A DNA stretch of 64,000 bases from an uncultured Oxalobacteraceae bacterium (GCA_903893945.1 CAITOF010000057.1:1-64000); one strand, 5' to 3'. Numbered from the stretch's first letter, positions 45,557 through 54,417 are shown. Program-made: numbers and translations. Notes: a model not told the origin generated them from the letters alone.

Positions 45557-46468
45557 CTACCAGTAAAAAAATACCGAAACGATATGCGCAATCAGTGCGC
45601 CTAACAGCGCAAAAGACAGCGGGACATGGAAAACCAGCCATATCTCCACCCAGGTCTTCAACCTGACATAGTCCCGGATCCGGTTCAGTATCTGCAACCG
45701 CCTGAACTGCAAGGTGAACACTTCCTGCAAACGCGGCTGGATATCAATTGCCCTGCGTTCAACCGGGATGAGCCGGCTTGCAGTCCGGGTGCTGCGTCGA
45801 TACAGATTTGGCAGAATGTCGCGCTCCAGAACCGTCAATGTCTTCTTGGTCTCACATCCCGGGTTCTTGCCGGTGAAACGCTGCCAGAACCCGGTAAAAA
45901 TGCGGCCCTCGGACGATGCCTTCACCAGCCGCTGAATCTGTGGCGTCATCTCGTTGACCAGCATGGCGCACTGTCGATCAATATCATTCAGGGATTGTCC
46001 ATACTGTTGCAGCGCACGTCCATTGAGCAGTGTCCCCATCAGGGTCGGCTGCCGGAGGTACAGGAACACCCCCCAGAGTCCACTCACAATCACCGCGACC
46101 ATCAATACATAGGCCAGCGTATGCACATTCCAGGCAAATTCAAAGCCGGTATGCAGGGTCACCACAAAAAAAAGCGTGATGCCAAGATAAACATGGGCTG
46201 ACAGCCAGCCCAGCAGCGTGCCTGTGGTGGAACTGTAGGAGCGCTTGCGCAGGCCGAACGTCATCAGCCAGAGGATCAGGACGGTGCCGAACGTGCCGAG
46301 TCCGTAACCCAGCCAGGTACCGCCGCCGGGCTGATGTGAGGCGTTGTCAAAAACATACAATGTGACGCACAGTACGATAACCAGCACGGACCATTTCAGG
46401 TATTTGAATTTATTAAACGACAAAATAGTGTCTTGTCGGATATTTAAAAAATATTCCAGGTTCGCCAT
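45557..46468 (-). CDS. Five-helix membrane protein, candidate b-type cytochrome
   Basis: Integral membrane protein of 303 residues with helices at about 26-43, 53-72, 86-108, 116-137 and 276-300. His residues sit in helix 3 (LSAHVYLGITLFFVVTLHTG), just before helix 4 (WNVHTLAYVL) and in the last helix (VFHVPLSFALLGALIAHIV), an arrangement that could hold one or two b hemes, as in cytochrome b561-like quinol oxidoreductases. A cytoplasmic or periplasmic helical segment (about 140-275) separates helices 4 and 5. Family assignment is uncertain. It is first in the cytochrome operon. Confidence 0.65.
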   Translation of the reverse strand: MANLEYFLNIRQDTILSFNKFKYLKWSVLVIVLCVTLYVFDNASHQPGGGTWLGYGLGTFGTVLILWLMTFGLRKRSYSSTTGTLLGWLSAHVYLGITLFFVVTLHTGFEFAWNVHTLAYVLMVAVIVSGLWGVFLYLRQPTLMGTLLNGRALQQYGQSLNDIDRQCAMLVNEMTPQIQRLVKASSEGRIFTGFWQRFTGKNPGCETKKTLTVLERDILPNLYRRSTRTASRLIPVERRAIDIQPRLQEVFTLQFRRLQILNRIRDYVRLKTWVEIWLVFHVPLSFALLGALIAHIVSVFFYW

Positions 46469-46478
46469 AATTTTCTTG

Positions 46479-46488
46479 GTACCGGTAC
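46479..46488. promoter_or_regulatory. Palindrome in the leader of the cytochrome operon
   Basis: GTACCGGTAC is a perfect 10-base palindrome lying 11 bases upstream of the b-type cytochrome start, within the predicted leader. A third half-site-like GTACC occurs at about 46504. It could be an operator; the evidence is only symmetry and position. Confidence 0.3.
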
Positions 46489-46515
46489 GTGACTCGACAT
46501 TGCGTACCCCGGATG

Positions 46516-46544
46516 ATACTAGCTGGCCGAAAAGCTGGCGACAA
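46516..46544 (-). promoter_or_regulatory. Candidate sigma70 promoter of the cytochrome operon
   Basis: On the minus strand TTGTCG (46544-46539) and TAGTAT (46521-46516) are separated by exactly 17 bases; each hexamer matches consensus at four of six positions. Transcription would start near 46509 and leave a leader of about 40 bases before the ATG at 46468. Confidence 0.4.
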
Positions 46545-46646
46545 AATTGAACAGGCCGCCAGACTTTTTAAGGTAAATGCAACAATACCGCCTGAAGGCA
46601 GGTTGATAAAGGCAGTTAAAGGCGGTGAAGCGCGCCATTTTCTTGT

Positions 46647-46662
46647 AAAGTATGCATACTTT
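46647..46662. promoter_or_regulatory. 16-base perfect palindrome upstream of the patatin gene
   Basis: AAAGTATGCATACTTT reads the same on both strands. It lies 20 bases before the ATG at 46682 in the divergent gap between the cytochrome operon and the patatin gene and contains ATGCAT. A dimeric regulator or methylation-sensitive site is possible. An in-frame ATG at 46652 is part of the palindrome. Confidence 0.45.
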
Positions 46663-46681
46663 CAATCTTGCACATCGAACC

Positions 46682-48997
46682 ATGCGCCGCTTTTACCCGC
46701 TACTGATCGCGCTTTTCATTTTTGGCGATTGCCCATCGTCTCTGGCGCAATCAACCCCGGTCGCGACCCTGCCGGCCTCGGCCACACCGACAAAACCGGC
46801 GCCCAAAATATGTGTGGTTCTGTCCGGCGGCGGCGCGCGCGGGTTTGCACACATTGGTGTGCTGCGTTATCTGGAAGAACATCACATCCCGGTGCACTGC
46901 ATTGCCGGCACCAGCATGGGTGCCGTGGTCGGCGGCCTGTACGCCTCGGGACTGTCCGCCGATGAAATCGATGTGCGCATCAATGAGATCAATCTCGGCG
47001 ACATCGCACTGGATATTGTCGACCGGCGCAGGATTTCGCAGACCTTGCGGGAAGACGATGAACAGTTTCCGATCAGTGCGACGTTCGGTGTAAGCAGGAA
47101 TGGCATCACGCTGCCACTCGGAGCCATTCAGGCGAACCAGTTTTTACAGTTATTGCACAACTGGACATCGCATGTGCCACCCGACATCAGCTTTGATCAC
47201 CTGCCGATACCGTTCCGTGCGGTCGCCACTGATCTGGAAACAGGCAACATGGTGGTCTTTGACAAGGGACCCCTGCACACCGCGATTCGCGCCAGCATGG
47301 CCGCACCGGGTGTATTTGCGCCGGTTGAAATCCATGGCCACCTGCTGACTGACGGGGGCCTGGTGCGCAATCTGCCTGTCGACATCGCGCGCAGCATGGG
47401 TGCCGATATCATTATTGCCGTTAACATTGGCACCCCCCTGTTGCCGCGCGATGACCTGCAGAGTTTTTTGAATATCAGCAAACAGATGATGAACATTCTG
47501 ACCGAGCAGAATGTCACTGAGCAGAAAAAATCACTTCATGACACGGATATTCCCATCGACCCCGATCTGGGCGATATCGGTTTCATGGATTTCCCGCGCG
47601 CAAAAGAAGCCATTGATATTGGCTACCGGGCCGCACAGCAGTTACAGGACAGACTGGCCGGACTGGCCATTGATGCTACAGCCTACTATGCCCAGGTCAA
47701 GGCGCGGCCAGACCCTGCCCTGAACAACATCAAAATTGCGTTTGTCGAAGTCCACACAACCGGCAAAATTCCAGCCGATGATATTCGGCGCCAGCTTGGC
47801 ATACCGATCGGATCCAACTATGATTCCGACGCCATCAGCCAGCGTATTACACCGCTGCTCAATTCACGCCAGTTTGACAGCATTACACATTCACTGGAAC
47901 AGCGTGGTGATGACTATGGCGTGATCATCACGGCCAAAGAGCGCAGCTGGGGGCCAAATTTCATGCGCGTCGGACTGGAAATGATGACCGGATTTGACGG
48001 CCAGAGCGGCTTTGAGCTGGATATTGGTCACCGGCTGCCGTGGATAACTGACAGTGGCCTGGAACTTCGCAATGACATCGAATTGGGCACCGTATACGGC
48101 CTGCGCTCCGAATTGCGCCAGCCCGTATTTGAACGCGAAAACACCTACCTGGCCCCTTATATTAATCTGCAGCAAAAACCGCTCAACCTCTACAGTGACA
48201 ATACGCCGGTGGCAGAATACCGCATGCGAACCGTGCAGGGCGGCCTTGAACTGGGCATTCCGATCGGCAATTTTGCGGACAAAGGCGAAATTCGCACCGG
48301 ATTACTGGCGACGTATTATTTTCTGAATCCCAAACTGGGTGGCATCGTTACCATGCAGGACGAGCAGATCAATGTCACCTCCCTGCCCTGGTTCAAGTCA
48401 ACCGAGTATGCATTCCACACCCGCCTGACTGTCGACCAGCTCGACACGCCGGTTTTCCCGCGCGACGGCTATCGCCTTGGCGCTGACTTCCTGACCGGTT
48501 TCAACAAGGATGAAAGCGAAATTGCTGCACTGACCAGCCATGCCGAGTTGCGCCCGTTCCAGCAACTGGTCGCAGGCGGCACCTGGGCTGACAGCGCCGA
48601 GGATCACAGTGTCAACCTCAATGTCAGAGCCGGTGCAAGATACCAGTCCGGTGCTTCCATTCCCGGGGTGGGTCTGTCTCTGGGAGGATTCCAGCGATTG
48701 ACGGCTTATCAGACCGACCAGTTTATCGGGAATTATTTATTATATGGAAATGCCAGCTACCTGTTTCGGGCAATTAATTTCGGCTTCGCGGGGGAGGCGG
48801 CGTTTATTGGCACGTCACTGGAAGTCGGCAACGCGGCCGATCAGCGCTCGGATTTCGGCTGGTCGAATCTGAAGAAAAGCCTGAGCGTCTTTGTCGGTGC
48901 CAATACCTTCATGGGACCGGTTCATTTCGGTGTGGCCGTGGCCCCGGCCGGTGAATTCAATTTATTTTTACAACTGGGACATCAGCAGGACAAATGA
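46682..48997 (+). CDS. Patatin-like phospholipase with Omp85-type barrel (PlpD-like)
   Basis: Predicted type Vd autotransporter. Signal peptide MRRFYPLLIALFIFGDCPSS...AQS; patatin domain (about 40-300) with oxyanion motif SGGGARGFAHIGVL, nucleophile Ser in AGTSMGA and catalytic Asp in TDGGLVRN; a POTRA-like region (about 345-420, IAFVEVHTTGKIPADDIRR) and a C-terminal Omp85/BamA-like barrel (about 430-771). The family secretes a phospholipase to the surface. ATG 46682 is preferred; ATG 46652 would put ten more residues before the signal. Its stop overlaps the following frame (ATGA). Confidence 0.9.
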   Translation: MRRFYPLLIALFIFGDCPSSLAQSTPVATLPASATPTKPAPKICVVLSGGGARGFAHIGVLRYLEEHHIPVHCIAGTSMGAVVGGLYASGLSADEIDVRINEINLGDIALDIVDRRRISQTLREDDEQFPISATFGVSRNGITLPLGAIQANQFLQLLHNWTSHVPPDISFDHLPIPFRAVATDLETGNMVVFDKGPLHTAIRASMAAPGVFAPVEIHGHLLTDGGLVRNLPVDIARSMGADIIIAVNIGTPLLPRDDLQSFLNISKQMMNILTEQNVTEQKKSLHDTDIPIDPDLGDIGFMDFPRAKEAIDIGYRAAQQLQDRLAGLAIDATAYYAQVKARPDPALNNIKIAFVEVHTTGKIPADDIRRQLGIPIGSNYDSDAISQRITPLLNSRQFDSITHSLEQRGDDYGVIITAKERSWGPNFMRVGLEMMTGFDGQSGFELDIGHRLPWITDSGLELRNDIELGTVYGLRSELRQPVFERENTYLAPYINLQQKPLNLYSDNTPVAEYRMRTVQGGLELGIPIGNFADKGEIRTGLLATYYFLNPKLGGIVTMQDEQINVTSLPWFKSTEYAFHTRLTVDQLDTPVFPRDGYRLGADFLTGFNKDESEIAALTSHAELRPFQQLVAGGTWADSAEDHSVNLNVRAGARYQSGASIPGVGLSLGGFQRLTAYQTDQFIGNYLLYGNASYLFRAINFGFAGEAAFIGTSLEVGNAADQRSDFGWSNLKKSLSVFVGANTFMGPVHFGVAVAPAGEFNLFLQLGHQQDK

Positions 48998-49011
48998 CTC
49001 CGGGGACTATC

Positions 49012-50757
49012 ATGGTCAGAAAATTGTTGCAAGTAATTGCATTGGCGCTGTGCTGCACGGCCGCCCGGGCCGGCACACCGCAGCTTGATGCCCTGTTCGA
49101 ATCGGACTGGCAATGGACCCTGAGCCACTCGCCCGAAACGGCCACCTCGCTGGGCGACAGCCGCTACAACCACAAATTGACCAACACCAGTCTGGCAGCC
49201 AGCCGCGTATACAACAAGCACCAACAGGACATGCTCAAAGAGGCCCTGAAAATCAATCGTGCCACTCTCAGCGGGCAGGACCTGATTTCGTACGACCAGT
49301 TCATCCTGGATAAAAAGCAGCTCATCAATGCGGCCGGATTTTATCCCTACATGGTCCAGCCGATCTCGCAAATCGACGGATTCCAGATCACCTTTCCCGA
49401 TCTGGTGTCACAAACCCCTTTTAATACCGCTCTCGATTACCATAATTATCTGGCGCGACTGCATGCCATCCCGGCCTATGTCGACGGCATTATCGAACAG
49501 CTAGCGCAAGGTATGAAAACGGGCTGGGTGGCACCTGCCGTTATCATTGAGCCGGTCCCGGGTCAGTTGCGCCAATTGCGTCTGCACCTGGACGAAAGCG
49601 AATTGGCCAAACCGTTCCAGTCCATCCCGCCGGCTGTCCCGAAACCGGCGGTTTTTGCCGAACTCGGCAAAAAGGAACTGAACGAGCACGTTGCGCCGGC
49701 GCTGCTGAAACTGGAAAATTTCGTCACCACACAGTATTTGCCTGCCTGTCGTGACAGCATTGCGGCCCAGAGTCTGCCGGGTGGTATGCCGTATTATCAA
49801 TTCCTGATTCAATCCGGCACCACCACCGACCTCACACCTGAACAGATACATGCCCTCGGCCTGTCCGAGGTCGCGCGGATACACGCAGAAATGCAGAAAA
49901 TCATCGAACAGACCGGATTTAAAGGCAGCTTCAGCGAGTTCACGGCCTATCTGAATTCCGATCCGCGCTTCTTTTATACCAGCGCAGACGATCTGCTGGC
50001 CGGCTACCGCACCATCATCGACCGGGTCTATCGGGTCCTGCCAGACATGTTCGTCCGTCTGCCCAAAGAAAAAGTGGGATTGAAGCCGCTGGCACTGCTG
50101 GGTTCGGAACAGTTGGCGGCCGGGTATTATGTCGGCGGTTCCGAAGACGGCACAAAGGAAGGCTACTTCGCTGTGAATGTGTCCATCCTGAATACACGCG
50201 CCAAATGGCAAATGGAAACACTCACCCTGCATGAAGCCATACCGGGCCATCATGTGCAGGACAGGATCGCCAAAGAATCCGGCAACCTGCCCAAATTTCG
50301 GCGCAATGCCTCGTACACCGCGTTTGTTGAAGGCTGGGCGCTGTATGCCGAGAGTCTGGGGGATGAGATGGGGTTTTACAAAGATCCTTATTCCAAATTC
50401 GGCAATCTGAATGAGGAACTGCTGCGCGCGACCCGTCTTGTGGTTGACACCGGCATTCACGCCTTCGGCTGGACCCGGGCACAGGCCGTTGCGTATATGG
50501 ATGAAAACACCGCAAACCAGCCCGCTGATAACCGGGTCGAAATTGACCGCTATATTGCCTGGCCGGCTCAGGCGTTAGCGTATAAAGTCGGGCAATTGAA
50601 AATCAGGGAATTGCGCGACAAGGCGCAGGCCGCGCTCGGCGACAAATTCAATCTGCGCGCCTTCCATAATGCCGTGATAGACAACGGTGCCGTACCGCTG
50701 CCGGTACTGGAGTCGCAAATTGATCGCTGGATTGCCCAACAACAACTGGCCCCTTAA
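49012..50757 (+). CDS. DUF885 family protein, probable exported metal-dependent hydrolase
   Basis: Exported protein of 581 residues from ATG 49012, which has CGGGGA at good distance and starts a signal peptide (MVRKLLQVIALALCCTAARA); an ATG at 48994 overlapping the patatin stop is the alternative. The hallmark is LTLHEAIPGHHVQD (about residue 410), the HExxxGHH-like motif of DUF885, with a later Glu in FVEGWALYAESLG that would complete a metal site as in gluzincin peptidases. Substrate unknown; family members are often called peptidase-like lipoproteins. Confidence 0.85.
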   Translation: MVRKLLQVIALALCCTAARAGTPQLDALFESDWQWTLSHSPETATSLGDSRYNHKLTNTSLAASRVYNKHQQDMLKEALKINRATLSGQDLISYDQFILDKKQLINAAGFYPYMVQPISQIDGFQITFPDLVSQTPFNTALDYHNYLARLHAIPAYVDGIIEQLAQGMKTGWVAPAVIIEPVPGQLRQLRLHLDESELAKPFQSIPPAVPKPAVFAELGKKELNEHVAPALLKLENFVTTQYLPACRDSIAAQSLPGGMPYYQFLIQSGTTTDLTPEQIHALGLSEVARIHAEMQKIIEQTGFKGSFSEFTAYLNSDPRFFYTSADDLLAGYRTIIDRVYRVLPDMFVRLPKEKVGLKPLALLGSEQLAAGYYVGGSEDGTKEGYFAVNVSILNTRAKWQMETLTLHEAIPGHHVQDRIAKESGNLPKFRRNASYTAFVEGWALYAESLGDEMGFYKDPYSKFGNLNEELLRATRLVVDTGIHAFGWTRAQAVAYMDENTANQPADNRVEIDRYIAWPAQALAYKVGQLKIRELRDKAQAALGDKFNLRAFHNAVIDNGAVPLPVLESQIDRWIAQQQLAP

Positions 50758-50795
50758 GGCTGTCGATTCGACGCCTGTTGCAACCATGATTGGTG

Positions 50796-51269
50796 ATGAT
50801 GAGTTCCGAATCAAACCGCTCTGATGATACCCGCATTGACCATGCGCGCTACCTGTTGATGCTTGCCCGATCTTACGAGGAGGAGGTGGCTGGAGAAGCC
50901 TATTTCCGGACATTGTGCGACTGTTTTCCCCGCCAGCGTGATTTTCTGATGCGCTGCGTGAAACTGGAACATGACACCGCAGAACTTCTCAGCCCGCTGA
51001 TCCGGAAATACCAGCTTGCCGTCCGGCCGCACCCGGTGCTTATCCTGGAAGGTACCGACAATGCCGCGCTGGACGCCGGCCAAACCTGGCCAGACCTGCT
51101 GCAGGAATCGATCGACTATTATCCCCACTATGTGGAGGAATTCAGGACGCTGGAGCGGCTGGGTCCGGTGGAAGACCAGGCCATTCTGGAAAAACTGACC
51201 CGGCACGAGAGACTGTTAATTGAGTGGCTGTGCCAGGCCAGATCAGCACACGCACAGACCGGCGCCTGA
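50796..51269 (+). CDS. Helical protein of unknown function, possibly ferritin-like
   Basis: Not recognised by name. About 157 residues, acidic and almost wholly helical. Four helices carry Glu/His residues that could form a diiron site: EEEVAGEAYF (about 30), KLEHDTAELL (about 58), VEEFRTLERL (about 115) and LTRHERLLIEWL (about 138), a layout like ferritin-like proteins. This is pattern inference only. Start is one of two adjacent ATGs (50796 or 50799); the ribosome site is weak. It stands between DUF885 and MFS genes in the same direction. Confidence 0.6.
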   Translation: MMSSESNRSDDTRIDHARYLLMLARSYEEEVAGEAYFRTLCDCFPRQRDFLMRCVKLEHDTAELLSPLIRKYQLAVRPHPVLILEGTDNAALDAGQTWPDLLQESIDYYPHYVEEFRTLERLGPVEDQAILEKLTRHERLLIEWLCQARSAHAQTGA

Positions 51270-51305
51270 CAGGGCTTAACACAATCAGACCAAAAGACTG
51301 CCACC

Positions 51306-52523
51306 ATGACCAATCCGCTCCAGCAACCCAGGCAACCACTCATCGCCATTCTTGCGCTGGCACTCATTGAATTCGCCTGCAGCCTGGACTGGATGGCGCT
51401 CAGTGCCATAGGCGGTGCCTTAATGCGTGAACTGGCACTCTCGCCGGCCAGCTATGCTGTTCTGGTGTCGACCGGCAGCGTCGTCGCCGGCGCGAGCGGA
51501 TTTCTGGTTGCCAGCTTCATCGACCGGTTTGAACGACGTGCTGTGACTGAATGCATGGTGGTCGGCCTGCTGGTCGTGTCCCTGCTCACGACCATGGTCA
51601 GTAATTACTGGATACTGCTGACGCTGCGGGCGCTGGCCGGCCTGTTCGGCGCAACGGCAGCCAGCCAGGCCTACGCCATGGTCACCGATCTTTTTGAGCC
51701 CAGGAAACAGGCTCGCGCCTATGCGCTGGTGATTGGCGGTTTTTCAGCCAGCCTTGGTTTGGGGATACCCACCCTGGTGTTTATTGAATCTCATTACGGC
51801 TGGCACAGTATTTATTATGTCATCGCCACACTCCTTGGCATCACGCTGGTACTGGTGCGCCTGCACATTCCAAAACTGGCCGCCCATCCCGGCCCGGCCC
51901 CGTGGCAGCAACTCACCACCATGCTGCGTCATCGCCCTCATTACCTCGGATTACTGATGATGTCGATTGTCATGGGAACCGGCTGGATACTGATACCGTT
52001 CATAGCGCCCTATTTCACCTATACACTGCACAAATCACCCGGCGAGATCGCACTGTTTTATCTCTACGCAGGCGCGGCGGTCATCACCACCAATTTCCTG
52101 ATGAGTTTTCTGGTCGATAAATGGGGCGTCCGGCGGGTCGTCTTTGGGGTGATTGCCGTCGCGTTACCGCTGCAATGGTTGCTGACCCATCTGAACAGCG
52201 CAACCGCCAGCTATGCCATTTTGATAGCAGCCTGTTTTTATGCCTGCAGCGTGGCGCGCTGGAGTTTATGCAATCAGTTGATGACATCGCACATACGTCC
52301 GGGCATGAGCGGCGGCATGATGAGTCTGTCCTTCGCATTGCAGGAGTGTGCCGGCGGTGTGTTCGTGACCGCAGGCGGCACCCTGCTCTCCATGCATGAC
52401 GGCCAGATGACAGGCTACGACCGGCTCGGCCTGATCAGTTTCGCATTCAATGGATTGCTGATCTATTTTATTCTTTTGCTATCGGATGACAAGGCAGCCC
52501 GGCCGGTCATCGCACCGGAATAA
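51306..52523 (+). CDS. MFS transporter
   Basis: Inner-membrane transporter of the major facilitator superfamily, 405 residues with about 12 membrane helices. Typical features: the charged loop between helices 2 and 3 (IDRFERRAVTE), a helix 4-5 region with LAGLFGATAASQAYAMVTDLF, and a second charged loop after helix 8 (VDKWGVRRVVFG). It looks like the drug/sugar-efflux type; the substrate cannot be predicted. Confidence 0.85.
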   Translation: MTNPLQQPRQPLIAILALALIEFACSLDWMALSAIGGALMRELALSPASYAVLVSTGSVVAGASGFLVASFIDRFERRAVTECMVVGLLVVSLLTTMVSNYWILLTLRALAGLFGATAASQAYAMVTDLFEPRKQARAYALVIGGFSASLGLGIPTLVFIESHYGWHSIYYVIATLLGITLVLVRLHIPKLAAHPGPAPWQQLTTMLRHRPHYLGLLMMSIVMGTGWILIPFIAPYFTYTLHKSPGEIALFYLYAGAAVITTNFLMSFLVDKWGVRRVVFGVIAVALPLQWLLTHLNSATASYAILIAACFYACSVARWSLCNQLMTSHIRPGMSGGMMSLSFALQECAGGVFVTAGGTLLSMHDGQMTGYDRLGLISFAFNGLLIYFILLLSDDKAARPVIAPE

Positions 52524-52550
52524 CAGGGAAACGGATCTGCCCTGCCTTGG

Positions 52551-52579
52551 TTGACATTCAGGGGCCGCTTGCCTATCGT
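52551..52579 (+). promoter_or_regulatory. Candidate sigma70 promoter for the zinc-ribbon protein gene
   Basis: Perfect -35 TTGACA (52551-52556) followed after 17 bases by TATCGT (52574-52579). A better-looking TATACT at 52583-52588 is 26 bases from the -35 and thus too far. The ATG at 52615 is preceded by GGAG. Confidence 0.4.
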
Positions 52580-52614
52580 AGGTATACTGACCCCCTTCCG
52601 AAACGGAGCGGCAC

Positions 52615-53358
52615 ATGGTTCAAACCTGCCCCAAATGCGCTTATGTGCGCAAAACGGACGAAACAGCGCCGGCTGATACCTGTCCTGCCTGCGGCATTAT
52701 TTATGCAAAATACCTCGACCCGATCTCCAGGCGCAATGCGGCCATTCTGGCGTCGAGAAACGCCTCGTCAACTGGCCGCCGGCCCAATTCACTGACCAAA
52801 ATCATCAGCATCGTTGCGGTGCTGGCCGCAGCGGCACTCTGGTACGCCACAACACACCGGGCCGGTAACAACGTTGAGCAGTTTTCGGTTCCCCGGGTGC
52901 CCGGCAGCAATGGCACCGTCGAGCAGCGTGAATTTGCCGACCTGTTTGATCATGATATTGCGTTAAGCAGTCTGGCCACTGCAGGCAAATACACCGTAGT
53001 TGAAATCTACCTCGACCAGTGTACCTACTGCCGTGAACTGGAGGCGGCATTTGCCCCGTTTCGCGAAAAACGCAGCGATGTTGACATCATCCGCGTCCAT
53101 CATCCGGGTCGACTGAATAACAGCATCAGCGCAACCTCACGCGAAGAACTGGAAGAAAAGATGGCGGCGATGAAAACCAGAATGGACAGCTACCAGTTAT
53201 GCGGATCACCCCATGTTGAGGTGTTTGGTCCCGACAAAAAACCACTGGGTCTGGATACCTGCAAGCACAGGGACGGCACGGCATTTTTATGGAACTGGAT
53301 CCGTTCTGAAACGGGCATTCAGCGTCGCAGTGCACCCGGGCTGTTTTCCCGGATGTGA
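52615..53358 (+). CDS. Zinc-ribbon, membrane helix and thioredoxin-fold protein
   Basis: Protein of 247 residues with three parts: an N-terminal zinc ribbon (CPKC at about 5 and CPAC at about 24, ending in IIYAKY), one membrane helix (about 61-80) and a thioredoxin-like domain (about 105-225) with a CTYC redox motif in VEIYLDQCTYCRELEAAF. The cis-Pro-like SPHVEVFG region is present. With the ribbon at the N-terminus in the cytoplasm, the thioredoxin part would face the periplasm. A disulfide or cytochrome-maturation role is possible but not shown. Confidence 0.8.
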   Translation: MVQTCPKCAYVRKTDETAPADTCPACGIIYAKYLDPISRRNAAILASRNASSTGRRPNSLTKIISIVAVLAAAALWYATTHRAGNNVEQFSVPRVPGSNGTVEQREFADLFDHDIALSSLATAGKYTVVEIYLDQCTYCRELEAAFAPFREKRSDVDIIRVHHPGRLNNSISATSREELEEKMAAMKTRMDSYQLCGSPHVEVFGPDKKPLGLDTCKHRDGTAFLWNWIRSETGIQRRSAPGLFSRM

Positions 53359-53376
53359 GGCCACCAAGGTGCGATT

Positions 53377-53445
53377 CGGTGTGCGGCGCGGCGCGCTTCA
53401 GCGCCATGGCACCCTGAACGGCAGTCCCGCGATTCGCGCACACCG
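53377..53445. repeat. 9-base inverted repeat between convergent genes
   Basis: CGGTGTGCG (53377-53385) is the exact reverse complement of CGCACACCG (53437-53445), 51 bases apart; each arm is also preceded by GCGATTCG or GATTCG. It fills the gap between the two convergent stops. No T-run, so a terminator role is unsure. Confidence 0.45.
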
Positions 53446-53457
53446 GTCAGCGCCTGG

Positions 53458-54261
53458 TTATTGCTTGTCCAGATATTGCGCCCTGTAGGCTGCCGTCATT
53501 TTTTCAAGCTGCCCCGAACTGGCCAGTTGCCTGAAGCCCCGGTTGAAACGGTCGAGTATCTCGGTGGCCTGCCTGTAATCCCGCCTGACGACGAAATACA
53601 CCGGGACATCGGAAATTGCCCTGCTTTGAAACGTGATTTTCTGCTGCTCTTCGATTGTGAAGTATTTTTTTACGATATATTGGCCGACATCCTGTTCGAT
53701 CGGAAACAGCTCAATCCTGTCAAGCAGCAGTTTTTTGAAATTGGTAATGTCATTACTGGCCGCGTCCACGGATAACCCTCCGGAATGGCTCAATGCGGTA
53801 AATTCATCGGAGTAGAAATCACCGAGCGTCACGCCAATTCTGTATTGTTTCAGATCTTTCAGGGTATCCCACTGGATTTTCCTATCGCTCTTCTGAAAAA
53901 AAACCATGCGCATGGAATAAATCGGCAGGCTGGAATACAGCAGCTTTTCGTCCCGTTCCGGCGTATGCGCCCAGCCGTAACTGGCGTCATATAATCCGCG
54001 CAGGATGCCGGCTATGGCGCGGTTATTCGGAACCGAAACAAATTCAACTTCCACATTGACAAGCCTGAACGATTCGCGAACGATACTGGTCAGCAAACCA
54101 GGCGGCTCGGTCGGGGCCATCGTCAGCGGAGGGTATTCCTGGTCGGTCAGTGTGATTTTCATCCTCTCGTCCGCGCACGCCTGTATACAGCACAGGTGTG
54201 ACAGGACGACTAGCACGAGCACATGGCCGATTGAGGTAAATTTGGAATACAAAATTGCCAC
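53458..54261 (-). CDS. Periplasmic solute-binding protein (SBP family 3-like)
   Basis: Exported protein of about 267 residues similar to amino-acid type extracellular binding proteins: a signal peptide ending near IQACA, then LTDQEYPPLTMAPTEPPGLL (ligand lobe), GILRGLYDASYGWAHTPERD and DLKQYRIGVTLGDFYSDEF. The start is GTG 54261, or the TTG three codons later; there is no ATG before the mature part. No permease or ATPase gene adjoins, so it may serve a distant transporter or act as a sensor domain. Confidence 0.8.
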   Translation of the reverse strand: MAILYSKFTSIGHVLVLVVLSHLCCIQACADERMKITLTDQEYPPLTMAPTEPPGLLTSIVRESFRLVNVEVEFVSVPNNRAIAGILRGLYDASYGWAHTPERDEKLLYSSLPIYSMRMVFFQKSDRKIQWDTLKDLKQYRIGVTLGDFYSDEFTALSHSGGLSVDAASNDITNFKKLLLDRIELFPIEQDVGQYIVKKYFTIEEQQKITFQSRAISDVPVYFVVRRDYRQATEILDRFNRGFRQLASSGQLEKMTAAYRAQYLDKQ

Positions 54262-54417
54262 GCTATTGAGAAATTGAAAGGATCGGTTTACCGACAGTCA
54301 ATCTGTCTTTTTATGACGAAGTTACCTGATTCTACAATAAATCACGCCGCGGCAAGTGAAACAGGCATTTTCCCGTCGTCCGGCCGCTTCAGTCAACCGC
54401 ACCCTGACCCTGCGGGT

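Noticed and set aside
52551-52588. TTGACA paired with TATACT as one promoter
   Set aside because: Spacing is 26 bases, outside the workable 15-20 range; the weaker TATCGT at 17 bases was listed instead.
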